DNA from: CAYNFR01 sp964396595
GTDB taxonomy: Bacteria > Bacteroidota > Bacteroidia > Chitinophagales > Saprospiraceae
Assembly (NCBI GenBank): GCA_964396595.1
Contig: CAYNFR010000001.1
Span: forward strand, 186,001-250,000
Length of the DNA: 64,000 nucleotides
Direction: 5' to 3'
Shown here: in pieces, positions 1 through 8,822 of the stretch
Layout of the letters: every line of letters starts with the position of its first letter
How positions within the stretch are numbered: the stretch's first letter is position 1
The notes under the pieces: generated by a model
What the model was told of the DNA's origin: nothing
What the model saw: the letters and a program-made list of their open reading frames with translations, nothing else
Databases searched by the model: none
Made by a program: the position numbers and the translations under genes

Positions 1-628
1 ACGCTACTCTTCCGGATCATATGAAAATCTTAAAGCAGGCGCTTACTGGGTAAATACAACCAAGCTTAAAAGTCGTCCTTTATATGCACTACCCGCATTG
101 ACACTTCATGAGGCTGTTCCGGGACATCATTTACAAATCATGTTGGCAGCAGAATTAGAGGATTTACCAGATTTTAGAAAAACGTATCTGAGTGCTTTCG
201 GCGAAGGCTGGGCACTTTATTGTGAATGGCTAGGAATAGAAGCGGGCATGTATGAAACACCTTATGATCACTTCGGGCGGCTGACATACGAAATGTGGAG
301 AGCATGCCGACTAGTCGTTGATGTCGGCATGCATTACAAAGGCATGACGCGCGATGAAGCAGTAGATTTTATGGCAAACAATACTGCCCTATCCCTCCAT
401 GAAGTAAATACAGAAATCAATAGATATATAGGATGGCCGGCACAAGCCGTGTCGTACAAGATGGGCGAGATTAAAATCAGAGAATTGCGCAAGACAGCTG
501 AATCTGTGCTGGGTGAAAAATTTAATATCCGGGATTTTCATGATCTGGTGCTCAAAAATGGTTCGATTCCGCTTAATTCACTAGAGTCAATTGTTAAAAA
601 AGAGATTGCTCTCAAACTTGCTTCCTGA
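1..628 (+). CDS. DUF885 family metallopeptidase-like protein, C-terminal part
   Basis: The frame is already open at base 2, so the gene starts left of the window and about 208 C-terminal residues are visible. They carry HEAVPGHH (bases 107-130) and, about 30 residues later, FGEGWALY (197-220). This is the DUF885 arrangement: a HExxPGHH metal-site motif followed by a glutamate helix, reminiscent of the HExxH...E site of gluzincin peptidases. The rest is helical, as usual for the family. DUF885 proteins are mostly secreted or lipid-anchored, but the N-terminus that would show this lies outside the window. Substrate is unknown. The family call is secure and peptidase activity is inferred from the motif. 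No terminator is evident before sucB, 110 bp downstream. Confidence 0.85.
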   Translation, partial: RYSSGSYENLKAGAYWVNTTKLKSRPLYALPALTLHEAVPGHHLQIMLAAELEDLPDFRKTYLSAFGEGWALYCEWLGIEAGMYETPYDHFGRLTYEMWRACRLVVDVGMHYKGMTRDEAVDFMANNTALSLHEVNTEINRYIGWPAQAVSYKMGEIKIRELRKTAESVLGEKFNIRDFHDLVLKNGSIPLNSLESIVKKEIALKLAS

Positions 629-738
629 TGAGCCTAGTGTGTTATCGTCCTAAATGTTGTACAATCCAATAATTCAGAGCATCTTTGTAAACATTTTTTA
701 AACATTGTTAAATAATTTTTTAAGCTAGCCTAAAAATT

Positions 739-1971
739 ATGAGCGTCGTAGAAATGAAAGTGCCCGTTATAGGGGAATCAATTAAAGAAGTAACTCTATC
801 CACGTGGCTAAAGAAAGATGGAGAATATGTGAACATTGATGAGGCTATTTGCGAATTTGAGTCCGACAAAGCTACATTGGAATTTCCAGCGGAAGCCTCC
901 GGTAAGCTTATTCATGTTGCTGGCGAGGGGGAAGATCTCGCAATCGGTGCGCTAGTCGCTAAAATTGATACATCAGCAAAAAAAGACAGTTCGGCCTCCT
1001 CACCTTCCGGATCTACTCAAGTTCCGAAAGTAGAACCAAAAGCTGAAACGGTTGTCGCTACTCCTAGCACCACCTCATCATATGCTTACCAGCATCCGTC
1101 TCCTGCCGCAGCCAAAATCCTTGCTGAAAAAGGGATATCCCCCGCTGATGTACAAGGTTCAGGTAGAGATGGTCGCATAACAAAAGACGATGCCTCCAAA
1201 GCAAGTCCTGCCACTCAGGTATCACAGACTGCTGCCCCCAAAGTATCAGACCCCTCATCTAGTGCTTTCAGTCGCAACTCAAGACGCGAAAAAATGTCTC
1301 GCATGAGACGCACTATTGCTACAAGACTTGTAGAAGCTAAAAACGAAACAGCCATGCTCACCACCTTCAATGAGGTGGATATGACAAATATTTTTGAGTT
1401 CCGCAAAAAATATCAGGATGCTTTCGTCGCTAAGCATGGTATTAAGTTAGGATTTATGTCCTTGTTTTCGAAGGCATGCGCACAAGTGCTTCTAGAAATG
1501 CCTGAAGTAAACGCCATGATAGAAGATAATGATATGATTTATCACGATTACGCGGATATATCTATCGCCATATCCACAGATTCCGGTCTAGTCGTACCCC
1601 CTGTCCATAATGTGGAATCTTTGGAGTTGTATGAAATCGAAATAAAAATTAAAGAGCTGGCCGAAAAGGCGCGCAAGGGTACTCTTACGCTGGACGAGAT
1701 GAAAGGTGGAACATTCACCATTACTAATGGTGGCGTATTTGGCTCGCTGATGAGTACACCTATCATCAATCGTCCCCAGTCGGCCATACTCGGAATGCAC
1801 AGCATTAAAGAGAGGCCGGTTGTAATCAATGGAGAAATCAAAATACGACCGATGATGTATCTGGCCTTAAGTTATGATCACCGCGTAATCGATGGTAGTT
1901 CTTCAGTGAGATTTTTAGTCAAAGTCATAGAATTACTCGAAGATCCGGTCAGGCTTTTAATGAAACTATAA
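739..1971 (+). CDS. sucB: 2-oxoglutarate dehydrogenase E2, dihydrolipoyllysine succinyltransferase
   Basis: E2 core of the 2-oxoglutarate dehydrogenase complex (TCA cycle), which transfers the succinyl group from lipoamide to CoA. A single lipoyl domain (about 1-75) has the lipoylated lysine K44 in ESDKATLE. A Ser/Pro/Ala-rich linker follows, then a peripheral E3-binding domain (about 117-152, HPSPAAAKILAEKG...GSGRDGRITKDD), and a catalytic chloramphenicol-acetyltransferase-like domain (about 185-410) ending in SYDHRVIDG with catalytic H381 and D385. Length (410) is typical of OdhB/SucB. The N-terminal VPVIGESI segment fits 2-oxoglutarate rather than pyruvate E2. The E1 gene is not beside it, which is common in Bacteroidota. 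A small membrane-protein gene follows after 5 bp, probably co-transcribed. Confidence 0.93.
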   Translation: MSVVEMKVPVIGESIKEVTLSTWLKKDGEYVNIDEAICEFESDKATLEFPAEASGKLIHVAGEGEDLAIGALVAKIDTSAKKDSSASSPSGSTQVPKVEPKAETVVATPSTTSSYAYQHPSPAAAKILAEKGISPADVQGSGRDGRITKDDASKASPATQVSQTAAPKVSDPSSSAFSRNSRREKMSRMRRTIATRLVEAKNETAMLTTFNEVDMTNIFEFRKKYQDAFVAKHGIKLGFMSLFSKACAQVLLEMPEVNAMIEDNDMIYHDYADISIAISTDSGLVVPPVHNVESLELYEIEIKIKELAEKARKGTLTLDEMKGGTFTITNGGVFGSLMSTPIINRPQSAILGMHSIKERPVVINGEIKIRPMMYLALSYDHRVIDGSSSVRFLVKVIELLEDPVRLLMKL

Positions 1972-1976
1972 TTAAA

Positions 1977-2480
1977 GTGACTCTACAACAATTATTTGAT
2001 TATCTCACAGCCAATCCCATCTTGGTGGTTTTCTTTTATGTAGCGATACCATTAACAGCATATATAGCTAGCGTATTGGGACGTGGAGAAGGTCATCTGA
2101 CTCCATGGAAGCAATTGTACTGTATCTTAGTGTACCTCGCTGTTATTCCGGGGATGTTTGCGCTACTACTTAATATTTACTTTTTTCTATTCGAACGGCA
2201 ACCGATTATGCAAACTAATCTATTTACCCAAGTGCTGCCGTTCATAACCATGATTGTCAGCTTGATGGTAATTAAGAAAAATGTGCCATTTGACTTGATT
2301 CCGGGCTTTGACAAATTATCAGGTCTGGCAATGATATCCTTCACATTGCTTGGGCTTATGTGGATACTTGATAAAACGCGTATCATCGCTATCACATTCA
2401 TGCCATTTTACTATGTGATCATCATTCTCATTGTGGCCTTCATCATGGTAAGGATAGGTTTTAAACGCTTGATCCGGTAA
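1977..2480 (+). CDS. conserved membrane protein of unknown function
   Basis: A 167-residue, very hydrophobic protein with about five predicted membrane segments (roughly 13-31, 45-68, 82-100, 111-131 and 140-158) and a short basic C-terminus (GFKRLIR). There is no signal peptide distinct from the first helix and no catalytic motif that I can name. It begins with GTG only 5 bp after the sucB stop, so it is probably translated from the same mRNA. No function is assigned. The link to SucB is position only. The 3' end faces the glycosylase gene on the other strand, 21 bp away. Confidence 0.7.
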   Translation: MTLQQLFDYLTANPILVVFFYVAIPLTAYIASVLGRGEGHLTPWKQLYCILVYLAVIPGMFALLLNIYFFLFERQPIMQTNLFTQVLPFITMIVSLMVIKKNVPFDLIPGFDKLSGLAMISFTLLGLMWILDKTRIIAITFMPFYYVIIILIVAFIMVRIGFKRLIR

Positions 2481-2501
2481 AAGAACAGGTCTCACAGGAG
2501 A

Positions 2502-3137
2502 TCAATATTTTACTTGATAAGGCAGGCTAGTCCATCGATTATTTTTAATCCTAAATCGCCAGAGCTTCTGCGCCCATTCGTCGGCATAGGCGATACCTAC
2601 TCTTTGACTTGCTATGATATCAGCAGCAGACAATTTGTAATCATCTTCACATAATCTGACCGCACCATCAGGATCACAAAGATCCACCCCGTTCACATCG
2701 GTAGTGATATTTAAAGCCTTTGTCCATTTGCCAGGGCCATTAGTCATGGATATAGATTCTACCTTTAAATTCCGATTTTTTGACATAATCTCCACACCAC
2801 ATATTGGTTCTGTAGCTCGTATTAAGACGGCATGCGCAACACCTGCGACGCCCGTAACCACATTAAATAAATGATGTAATCCGTAGCATAAATAAATATA
2901 TGCGATTCCCGCCGCACCGTACATAACTTCATTTCGCAGCGTACGACGACAATTATACGCATGACTGGCCTTATCTTCGGGTGCGCAGTATGCTTCTGTC
3001 TCGACTATTCTGACGACCATCGTGTTTTCTCTATCACACGATACGATTAATTTACCCAATAAAGATTGAGCGATACCCACTACATCTTCAGAGCAAAGGC
3101 TAGCTCTATCGATTACCTTATAATCATTCTTGATCAT
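2502..3137 (-). CDS. DNA-3-methyladenine glycosylase (AAG/MPG family)
   Basis: Base-excision repair enzyme that removes alkylated purines such as 3-methyladenine. It matches the eukaryotic-type AAG/MPG fold rather than AlkA or Tag. The segment RIVETEAY (43-50) carries the family's catalytic glutamate. YIYLCYGLHHLFNVV corresponds to the DNA-intercalating tyrosine region, and AVLIRATEP and MTNGPGKWTKALNIT are further family blocks. Length 211 is normal. The ATG start is followed directly by the conserved N-terminal helix. It is transcribed away from the sugar-phosphate transferase gene, with a 148-bp shared upstream gap that contains a short inverted repeat (TCAGAC...GTCTGA around 3177-3203). 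Confidence 0.92.
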   Translation of the reverse strand: MIKNDYKVIDRASLCSEDVVGIAQSLLGKLIVSCDRENTMVVRIVETEAYCAPEDKASHAYNCRRTLRNEVMYGAAGIAYIYLCYGLHHLFNVVTGVAGVAHAVLIRATEPICGVEIMSKNRNLKVESISMTNGPGKWTKALNITTDVNGVDLCDPDGAVRLCEDDYKLSAADIIASQRVGIAYADEWAQKLWRFRIKNNRWTSLPYQVKY

Positions 3138-3257
3138 TTATTTAAACTGATATTATTACTGAATATAGTGTTAATGTCAGACTTCCAATGGACTAAATGT
3201 CTGATAGGTAAAATGTTAATGTTTATATATGTATTATAAATATTTATAATATTTATT

Positions 3258-3265
3258 TAGCTTTG
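3258..3265 (+). promoter_or_regulatory. putative -7 promoter box for the WecA-like gene
   Basis: TAGCTTTG is an exact match to TAnnTTTG, the -7 element read by the primary sigma factor of Bacteroidota. It lies 20 nt upstream of the ATG at 3286. No clear -33 TTTG is seen at the expected spacing, so the call rests on one box and its position. Confidence 0.4.
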
Positions 3266-3285
3266 TTCCACGTACAAACGAACAG

Positions 3286-4344
3286 ATGTTGTTATTGCTG
3301 TTTTCATTATGTATATCCTTTTTTATCAGCACGGCAGTCATGCCGTCTTTTATACGCATAGCTTTTAAACACAATCTTCTCGATCGACCCAATGAACGCA
3401 AAAGCCATGTCAGCCCCACGCCTACAGTAGGTGGATTATCCATCTTTATAGGCTTCATGATGGTAGTGTTAATGATGAGTTTTATTTTAAGTAGTTGGAT
3501 TCTTGGGTTGATCCTTTTGTCTTTGAGCATTATGCTTCTCGTGGGCCTTCGGGATGATTTAGATCCGATGAGGCCGATAGAGAAACTTCTAGGACAAATA
3601 ATTGCCGTCTCTATTTTGATTTTTTTCGCTGACATACGCCTCACGCAATGGTATGGGGTTTTTGGATGGGAAGAGATGAGCTATAGTGCAAGTGTATGGG
3701 TCAGCCTCTTGGTGTATATATTCTTGATCAATTCATTTAATCTGATTGATGGAATAGACGGATTATGTGCAAGTCTGAGCACAATGGTCATATTAATATT
3801 GGGTATGTGGTTGCATCTGCTGGGGGATGTACATTTTTCGATATTGGCTTTTGCCGTGGCAGGAGGCACAATAGCTTTTCTGAGATATAACATCACTCCT
3901 TCTCGGCTCTTCATGGGGGACACAGGGTCGCTAGTATTGGGCTCTGTTTGTACCATACTCGCTATTCATACTGTAGAACTAAATCACAGTTTACATTCTT
4001 CCCCTCATGCTTTAACAGCGGGTAGCACAATCATCATAAGTCTTTTATCCTTGCCTATTTTTGACACCCTACGTGTGTTCGTCATTCGCATTGCCAGTGG
4101 ACGATCACCATTAGAGCCTGACAGAAATCATATTCATCATTTGTTGATAAAAGTCGGGATGAGTCATATGCAAGCAACGGCCTTTTTGTTACTCATCACT
4201 TCGGGGTTTGTATTCTTGGCTCTCGAAATGGGTTCTGGAAATCTTATTTCTTATTTAGCTGTTTACATCGCAATAGCATCCTTTTTAACTCTTATTCTGA
4301 AGCAGGTTATCGATATAAAGGGCAAATTGGCGCGGACAAATTAG
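3286..4344 (+). CDS. polyprenyl-phosphate N-acetylhexosamine 1-phosphate transferase (WecA/TagO-like, MraY superfamily)
   Basis: Integral membrane enzyme that moves a sugar 1-phosphate from a UDP-sugar to undecaprenyl phosphate, the first step of O-antigen, capsule or other surface glycan synthesis. The protein is 352 residues with about ten membrane helices. Family blocks are LDRPNERKSH (32-41), RDDLD (89-93), NSFNLIDGIDGL (149-160, containing the catalytic Asp region), FMGDTGSLVLG, and DRNHIHH near residue 285. The HIHH form is typical of the WecA/TagO branch rather than MraY. It stands alone between repair genes, so the glycan it serves cannot be read from context. The GT4 gene at 26-27 kb acts on a similar type of lipid carrier. 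Confidence 0.9.
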   Translation: MLLLLFSLCISFFISTAVMPSFIRIAFKHNLLDRPNERKSHVSPTPTVGGLSIFIGFMMVVLMMSFILSSWILGLILLSLSIMLLVGLRDDLDPMRPIEKLLGQIIAVSILIFFADIRLTQWYGVFGWEEMSYSASVWVSLLVYIFLINSFNLIDGIDGLCASLSTMVILILGMWLHLLGDVHFSILAFAVAGGTIAFLRYNITPSRLFMGDTGSLVLGSVCTILAIHTVELNHSLHSSPHALTAGSTIIISLLSLPIFDTLRVFVIRIASGRSPLEPDRNHIHHLLIKVGMSHMQATAFLLLITSGFVFLALEMGSGNLISYLAVYIAIASFLTLILKQVIDIKGKLARTN

Positions 4345-4418
4345 CCCGCTTCCTAATCTAGCAATTGAACAGTTTTTATCCGTTAACTTCCTCTTGGCTC
4401 ACTTCAAGTAATAAGCAA

Positions 4419-4572
4419 GTGTTAATCGCATTGGGTCTGTTAAGTCGCAGATATTTTTTTCTCAGACAAGTGAAAAAATTTGCGCACAGTCGGGCTACGT
4501 ATGAATTTTTCTTGAAGTATGGAGGAAAAAGAGCAAGACTTGGGCTTACTAAAATTCGGTTAACACGACACT
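4419..4572. repeat. MITE-like dispersed repeat, copy 1
   Basis: A 154-bp segment that aligns along its length with 55896-56074. By eye the left 71 bp are about 75% identical and the right 70 bp about 85%. Both ends carry inverted repeats: GTGTTAA at 4419 and its complement TTAACAC ending at 4567, with partial pairing further inward. The right end overlaps the 3' end of mfd, whose final codons and TAG stop (4549-4551) lie inside the element. It sits in the gap between the convergent WecA-like gene and mfd. No transposase is encoded, as in miniature inverted-repeat elements. This copy lacks the ~25 bp insert that contains GAGTGTAGTCGAAG in copy 2. Confidence 0.7.
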
Positions 4573-7500
4573 GTGATCAATCTGTTCGCGCATTCTTTCA
4601 AGCAACACCCTTGCGTCGCGAAGCGACTTGACATTTTCTTTGCTCATAATCAGAAAATTTTTTGCTTGCTTAAGGCTTATTCCTTGAAGGCTGCCTGTGG
4701 TTGAGATGTGCTCCATCAATTTTTTGAATAACTCGGATTCGAAATAGCTGCTTTGGGGACTACTTAAGAAGAATGCTTTGAGTGTCTTATTTTTTAATAC
4801 GATTCTTTCGAATCCAAGTCTTTTGGCAATCCAGCGCAATCTCAACCCCTCAAATAACTCTTCGACCTGATCAGGCATTTTGCCGAAGCGATCAATCAAT
4901 GCAGCTCTAAAAGCCATCAATTCTTCTTCTGTTGCAATATCATCAAGTTGAGTGTATAAGCTCAATCTCTCTTGAATGTTGTTAACATAATGGTCAGGTA
5001 TCAACATTTCCACATCTGTATCAATCTCGACATCCCGAACGTATGAATGGTTATTACTCAGTTCATCGGCAAACACATCCTTATAGTCCGTCTCTTTAAG
5101 CTCCATAACGGCTTCTTCGAGTATACGCTGGTAGGTTTCATATCCTATATCGGCAATAAATCCACTTTGCTCTGCGCCAAGCAGATTGCCGGCACCTCTT
5201 ATATCAAGATCCTTCATCGCAATATTAAATCCACTTCCCAATTCAGAAAACTCTTCTAATGTCTTCAAGCGCTTCCGCGCTTCCGCCGTCAATACAGACA
5301 CCGGAGGCGTAAACAAATAGCAGAATGCTTTTTTAGCAGATCTTCCTACGCGTCCCCTGAGTTGGTGAAGGTCACTGAGACCAAATTGATGCGCATTATT
5401 AATGATCATCGTATTGGCATTGGGTATATCAAGTCCTGTCTCGATAATATTCGTGCAGATCAATACATCATGTCGACCCTCTATAAAATCTAAAAGCGTA
5501 GATTCTAAAGCCTTGGATTCCATCTGTCCATGTGCTGTGGCAATATTGAGGTCAGGACACAATCTCTTAACTAGTGCAGAGATATCCGGAAGACTCTTGA
5601 CACGATTATGCACGAAGAAAACCTGTCCACCACGATGCACTTCATAATAAATAGACTCCTGAATAAGCTGATCGCTAAAAACTCTGCGCTCTGTGTGAAT
5701 CGGCTGCCTATTGGGTGGAGGGGTGCGCATTATAGAGAGGTCGCGGGCATTCAGTAAAGAGAATTGAAGCGTACGTGGTATCGGTGTAGCCGTCAATATC
5801 AAGGTATCCACATTTACTCTCATTCCTCGAAGTTTCTCCTTGGCGGCTACGCCAAATTTTTGCTCCTCATCAATTACCAGTAATCCCAAATCCTTAAATG
5901 CGATCTTACTATTTAAAATCGCATGGGTGCCTATAAGTATGTCGATCTTGCCAGCTTTTAACTCCTCAAAAACCTTGTTTTTCTCAGCTGTTGACTTAAA
6001 CCGATTGATATATTCTACTGTCACAGGAAGATCTTTCATACGCGCAGTGAAAGTCTTATAGTGCTGCAATGCCAATATCGTCGTAGGCACTAGTATCGCC
6101 ACTTGTTTTCCATTGACGACCGCCTTAAAAGCTGCTCTTATAGCCACCTCTGTCTTACCGAAGCCAACATCACCGCAGACAAGTCTATCCATGGGATAGG
6201 ATGCTTCCATATCCTTTTTTACGGCTACGGTAGCGTTGTACTGATCCGGTGTATCCTCATATAAAAACGATGCTTCCAATTCAGTCTGCAGATACCCATC
6301 CGGCGCAAAGGCAAATCCCTCTGAGGCCTTTCGCTTAGCATATAGTTGGATGAGCTCTTTGGCGATATCCTTGACTTTCTTCTTAGTCCTAGCCTTTAAT
6401 GTTTTCCATGCATCGCTGCCGATCTTGTCCAGGGATGGGGGTGTTCCATCTTTGCCAATATAACGTGAAATCTTATGTAGCGAATTAATACCCACATATA
6501 GCACGTCATTATTCTTGTAGAATAATCTAACTGATTCCTGTATATGGCCGTTGATGTTAATTTTTTCTAGCCCGCTGTATTTGCCTATGCCGTGATCTAT
6601 GTGTACTACAAAATCCCCCGGTTGCAACTCCTTGAGCATCCGCAGGGTTATCGCCTGATCAGCCGTAAATCCACGTCGCAAATTATACCTATGAAACCGC
6701 TCAAATATCTGATGGTCTGTATAGCAAGCTACCTTGAGTTCCGGATCGATAAATCCTTGGTGGATTGCCTTAGGGATGGGGTGAAACTTAATATTCGCTT
6801 GTAGATCCTGGAATATGCTGTAAAAACGCTCTATCTGCTTAGTACTGCTAGAAAACAAAAAGGATTCAATCTGGTCTTTATTCTGAGACCTGATGTCTTC
6901 TATTAATAATTCGAACTTGCGGTTAAAACTACGCTGTGGCATTCCGCCAAATGATAATTGAAGATTATACTCCTTGATAAGATCAGTAGCGCGATAAAAA
7001 ATCACATGCTTAGATCCGATACTTTCTATTATGCTATCAGGATAAATAAAAGCTCGCTCTTTAAATATTTCTTTGAGCGTGTCATCTTCCAGTAGGCTGA
7101 CACTTTTGCTAAATTCTTCTGCTTTGAAAAGACATTGCTCTAGGCGCTCCTTAAGTTGATCCGCGTCTTTTACCCAGATGATAGCATCCTCGAGCATTAC
7201 ATCGAATATACTTACTTTATGCGACTGATTAAAATGACCTACTACATTGGGAATGATGGCCAGCTTTGATATAGACCTAATCGAGAGCTGTGTGGCGGGG
7301 TGAAAAGTTCGCATGCTCTCAACCTCATCATCAAATAGCTCAATGCGATAAGGCCATTCATTACCGAATGAAAAAATATCCACTATACCACCGCGTATAG
7401 AAAACTGTCCAGGCTCATAAACAAAATCCACCCGCTCAAATCCGTATTCTATTAATACTTCCAGCAAAGTGTCAAGCTGAAGCATTTCTCCTTTTGAGAG

Positions 7501-7968
7501 TTCAAGTCGATGCCCTTCAAGCAATCGCGGGTCTAAGACTTTTTCAAACAAAGCCTCAGGATAGGTTACCACGATCTGGTCTATATTCTTTTTGAGAGAA
7601 ATACGATTGACGGCTTCCGTACGGAGCAAAATGTTGTGGCTGTCAATTTCTTCAAATTGCCGTGGTCGTTTAAATGAATCCGGAAATAAGGAGACGTTCG
7701 CCTCTTCACGCAATACTTCCAAGGTATTCAATATATATGCTGCTTCTTCCTTGTCCATCGCGATAATAAGATGATTCCCTATACCGCATTTCTGTAGTCC
7801 CGACAAGACAAAGCAATCTTGCGCGCCGATTAGTTGATTGACTAATAGACGTTGTGGAGATTCTGCTGAACGCAGAAGATTGACAAGTTTTTTGACCCGC
7901 TCGTCATGTGCGTAATAACTGAGCAGTCTTTCTAAATTATCCACGGCGGCAAATATATTCAGAATCAC
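4549..7968 (-). CDS. mfd: transcription-repair coupling factor
   Basis: DNA translocase that removes stalled RNA polymerase at lesions and recruits UvrA. It is full length (1139 residues; about 1150 is usual). Order: UvrB-like N-terminal region (1-400), RNA polymerase interaction domain with FVVHIDHGIGKYSGLEK, superfamily 2 helicase core with GDVGFGKTE (Walker A), LLVIDEEQKFG (DEEQ box), TATPIPRTLQFS and the QLRGRVGRS motif, then the C-terminal TRCF domain. The start is GTG; the nearest upstream ATG is quickly stopped. It is 38 bp downstream of the crotonase gene, so it may be last in that operon. Its last residues and stop fall within the repeat at 4419-4572, so the native C-terminus may have been altered. 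The region is outside conserved domains. Confidence 0.96.
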   Translation of the reverse strand: MILNIFAAVDNLERLLSYYAHDERVKKLVNLLRSAESPQRLLVNQLIGAQDCFVLSGLQKCGIGNHLIIAMDKEEAAYILNTLEVLREEANVSLFPDSFKRPRQFEEIDSHNILLRTEAVNRISLKKNIDQIVVTYPEALFEKVLDPRLLEGHRLELSKGEMLQLDTLLEVLIEYGFERVDFVYEPGQFSIRGGIVDIFSFGNEWPYRIELFDDEVESMRTFHPATQLSIRSISKLAIIPNVVGHFNQSHKVSIFDVMLEDAIIWVKDADQLKERLEQCLFKAEEFSKSVSLLEDDTLKEIFKERAFIYPDSIIESIGSKHVIFYRATDLIKEYNLQLSFGGMPQRSFNRKFELLIEDIRSQNKDQIESFLFSSSTKQIERFYSIFQDLQANIKFHPIPKAIHQGFIDPELKVACYTDHQIFERFHRYNLRRGFTADQAITLRMLKELQPGDFVVHIDHGIGKYSGLEKININGHIQESVRLFYKNNDVLYVGINSLHKISRYIGKDGTPPSLDKIGSDAWKTLKARTKKKVKDIAKELIQLYAKRKASEGFAFAPDGYLQTELEASFLYEDTPDQYNATVAVKKDMEASYPMDRLVCGDVGFGKTEVAIRAAFKAVVNGKQVAILVPTTILALQHYKTFTARMKDLPVTVEYINRFKSTAEKNKVFEELKAGKIDILIGTHAILNSKIAFKDLGLLVIDEEQKFGVAAKEKLRGMRVNVDTLILTATPIPRTLQFSLLNARDLSIMRTPPPNRQPIHTERRVFSDQLIQESIYYEVHRGGQVFFVHNRVKSLPDISALVKRLCPDLNIATAHGQMESKALESTLLDFIEGRHDVLICTNIIETGLDIPNANTMIINNAHQFGLSDLHQLRGRVGRSAKKAFCYLFTPPVSVLTAEARKRLKTLEEFSELGSGFNIAMKDLDIRGAGNLLGAEQSGFIADIGYETYQRILEEAVMELKETDYKDVFADELSNNHSYVRDVEIDTDVEMLIPDHYVNNIQERLSLYTQLDDIATEEELMAFRAALIDRFGKMPDQVEELFEGLRLRWIAKRLGFERIVLKNKTLKAFFLSSPQSSYFESELFKKLMEHISTTGSLQGISLKQAKNFLIMSKENVKSLRDARVLLERMREQIDHSVVLTEF

Positions 7969-8006
7969 CTAACTCGCGCCGCACATTAGTGTTCTAAATG
8001 CCCAAT

Positions 8007-8822
8007 TCAGCTATCTTTAAAGATAGGCGCTTGTTTAGTCAGCTGTGCCTTAAATGCTTCATTGAGGTCGTCTGTCAGCAAGAACGCCGAGTTATATAGC
8101 GCCATATATTCGAGTGACTCCTCAACAGAATGATCACGTGTGTAGCGCATGATCTCCTTAGTGCCTCTGATGACCATTGGGGATTTAGAGGCTATTTCCC
8201 CAGCTATTCTGCGTACATCAGCCATCATGTCGCTCGGTGTAGCATAGCATTGATTGACAAATCCGATTTCTTTAGCTTCTGCACCATCAAATTTTCTACC
8301 CGTAAATGCGAGTTCCGCCATGATGCCGGGTGCTATGATCTTCGGTAAGCGCTGCAAGGTGCCGATATCCGCCACAAGTCCTAGATCCACTTCCTTGATA
8401 GCAAAGTAAGCATCACTGCTGCAATAACGAATATCGCAAGCCGAGATAATATCCACTGCACCACCTATACATGCTCCATGAACAGCGACAATAACCGGTT
8501 TACGACATTTCTCTATAGCGGTGATTGCCCCCTGAAGACGGAGGATGAAAGCTCTGATCTTTTCTCTTTTGACACCCTCGCAGCTGATCTGTGCATATTG
8601 GCTGACACCCATCAACAGTTCAAGATCTATTCCCGAGCAGAAATGCTTGCCATTACCGGTCAGGATCACTACTCTGACTGATGGATCTTCACTAAGCTGA
8701 TCAAATATAGATTTCATATCTATCCATGCTTGATCATGAAGCGCGTTATATTTATCGGGCCGGTTAAATGAAACATTGGCGACATAGTCGCTTATATCGA
8801 CCTTAAAAAATGGATCTGTCAT
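8007..8822 (-). CDS. enoyl-CoA hydratase/isomerase family, ECH1-type (dienoyl-CoA isomerase-like)
   Basis: Crotonase-fold enzyme of 271 residues. The oxyanion-hole segments are HFCSGIDLELL (60-70) and HGACIGGAVD (115-124). All three acidic residues that define mammalian delta3,5-delta2,4-dienoyl-CoA isomerase (ECH1) have counterparts at matching spacing: D124 in GAVDIIS, E144 in IKEVDLGL and D152 in ADIGTLQRLP. This supports dienoyl-CoA isomerization during oxidation of unsaturated fatty acids rather than plain hydration. The ATG overlaps the stop of the upstream crotonase gene by one base (TAATG), so the two are translationally coupled. A perfect 16-bp palindrome overlaps its own stop codon (8011-8026). 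Family certain, exact substrate inferred. Confidence 0.85.
   Translation of the reverse strand: MTDPFFKVDISDYVANVSFNRPDKYNALHDQAWIDMKSIFDQLSEDPSVRVVILTGNGKHFCSGIDLELLMGVSQYAQISCEGVKREKIRAFILRLQGAITAIEKCRKPVIVAVHGACIGGAVDIISACDIRYCSSDAYFAIKEVDLGLVADIGTLQRLPKIIAPGIMAELAFTGRKFDGAEAKEIGFVNQCYATPSDMMADVRRIAGEIASKSPMVIRGTKEIMRYTRDHSVEESLEYMALYNSAFLLTDDLNEAFKAQLTKQAPIFKDS

Noticed and set aside
3177..3203. Inverted repeat TCAGAC...GTCTGA between the glycosylase and WecA-like genes as a terminator
   Set aside because: Short stem, long loop and no T-run; the two genes diverge, so a terminator is not expected there. It may be an operator but the support is too weak to list.
4365..4631. Plus-strand open frame of 88 codons after the WecA-like gene
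   Set aside because: It runs through the MITE-like repeat and into the antisense of mfd, has no protein-domain features, and exists only because the repeat is open in that frame.
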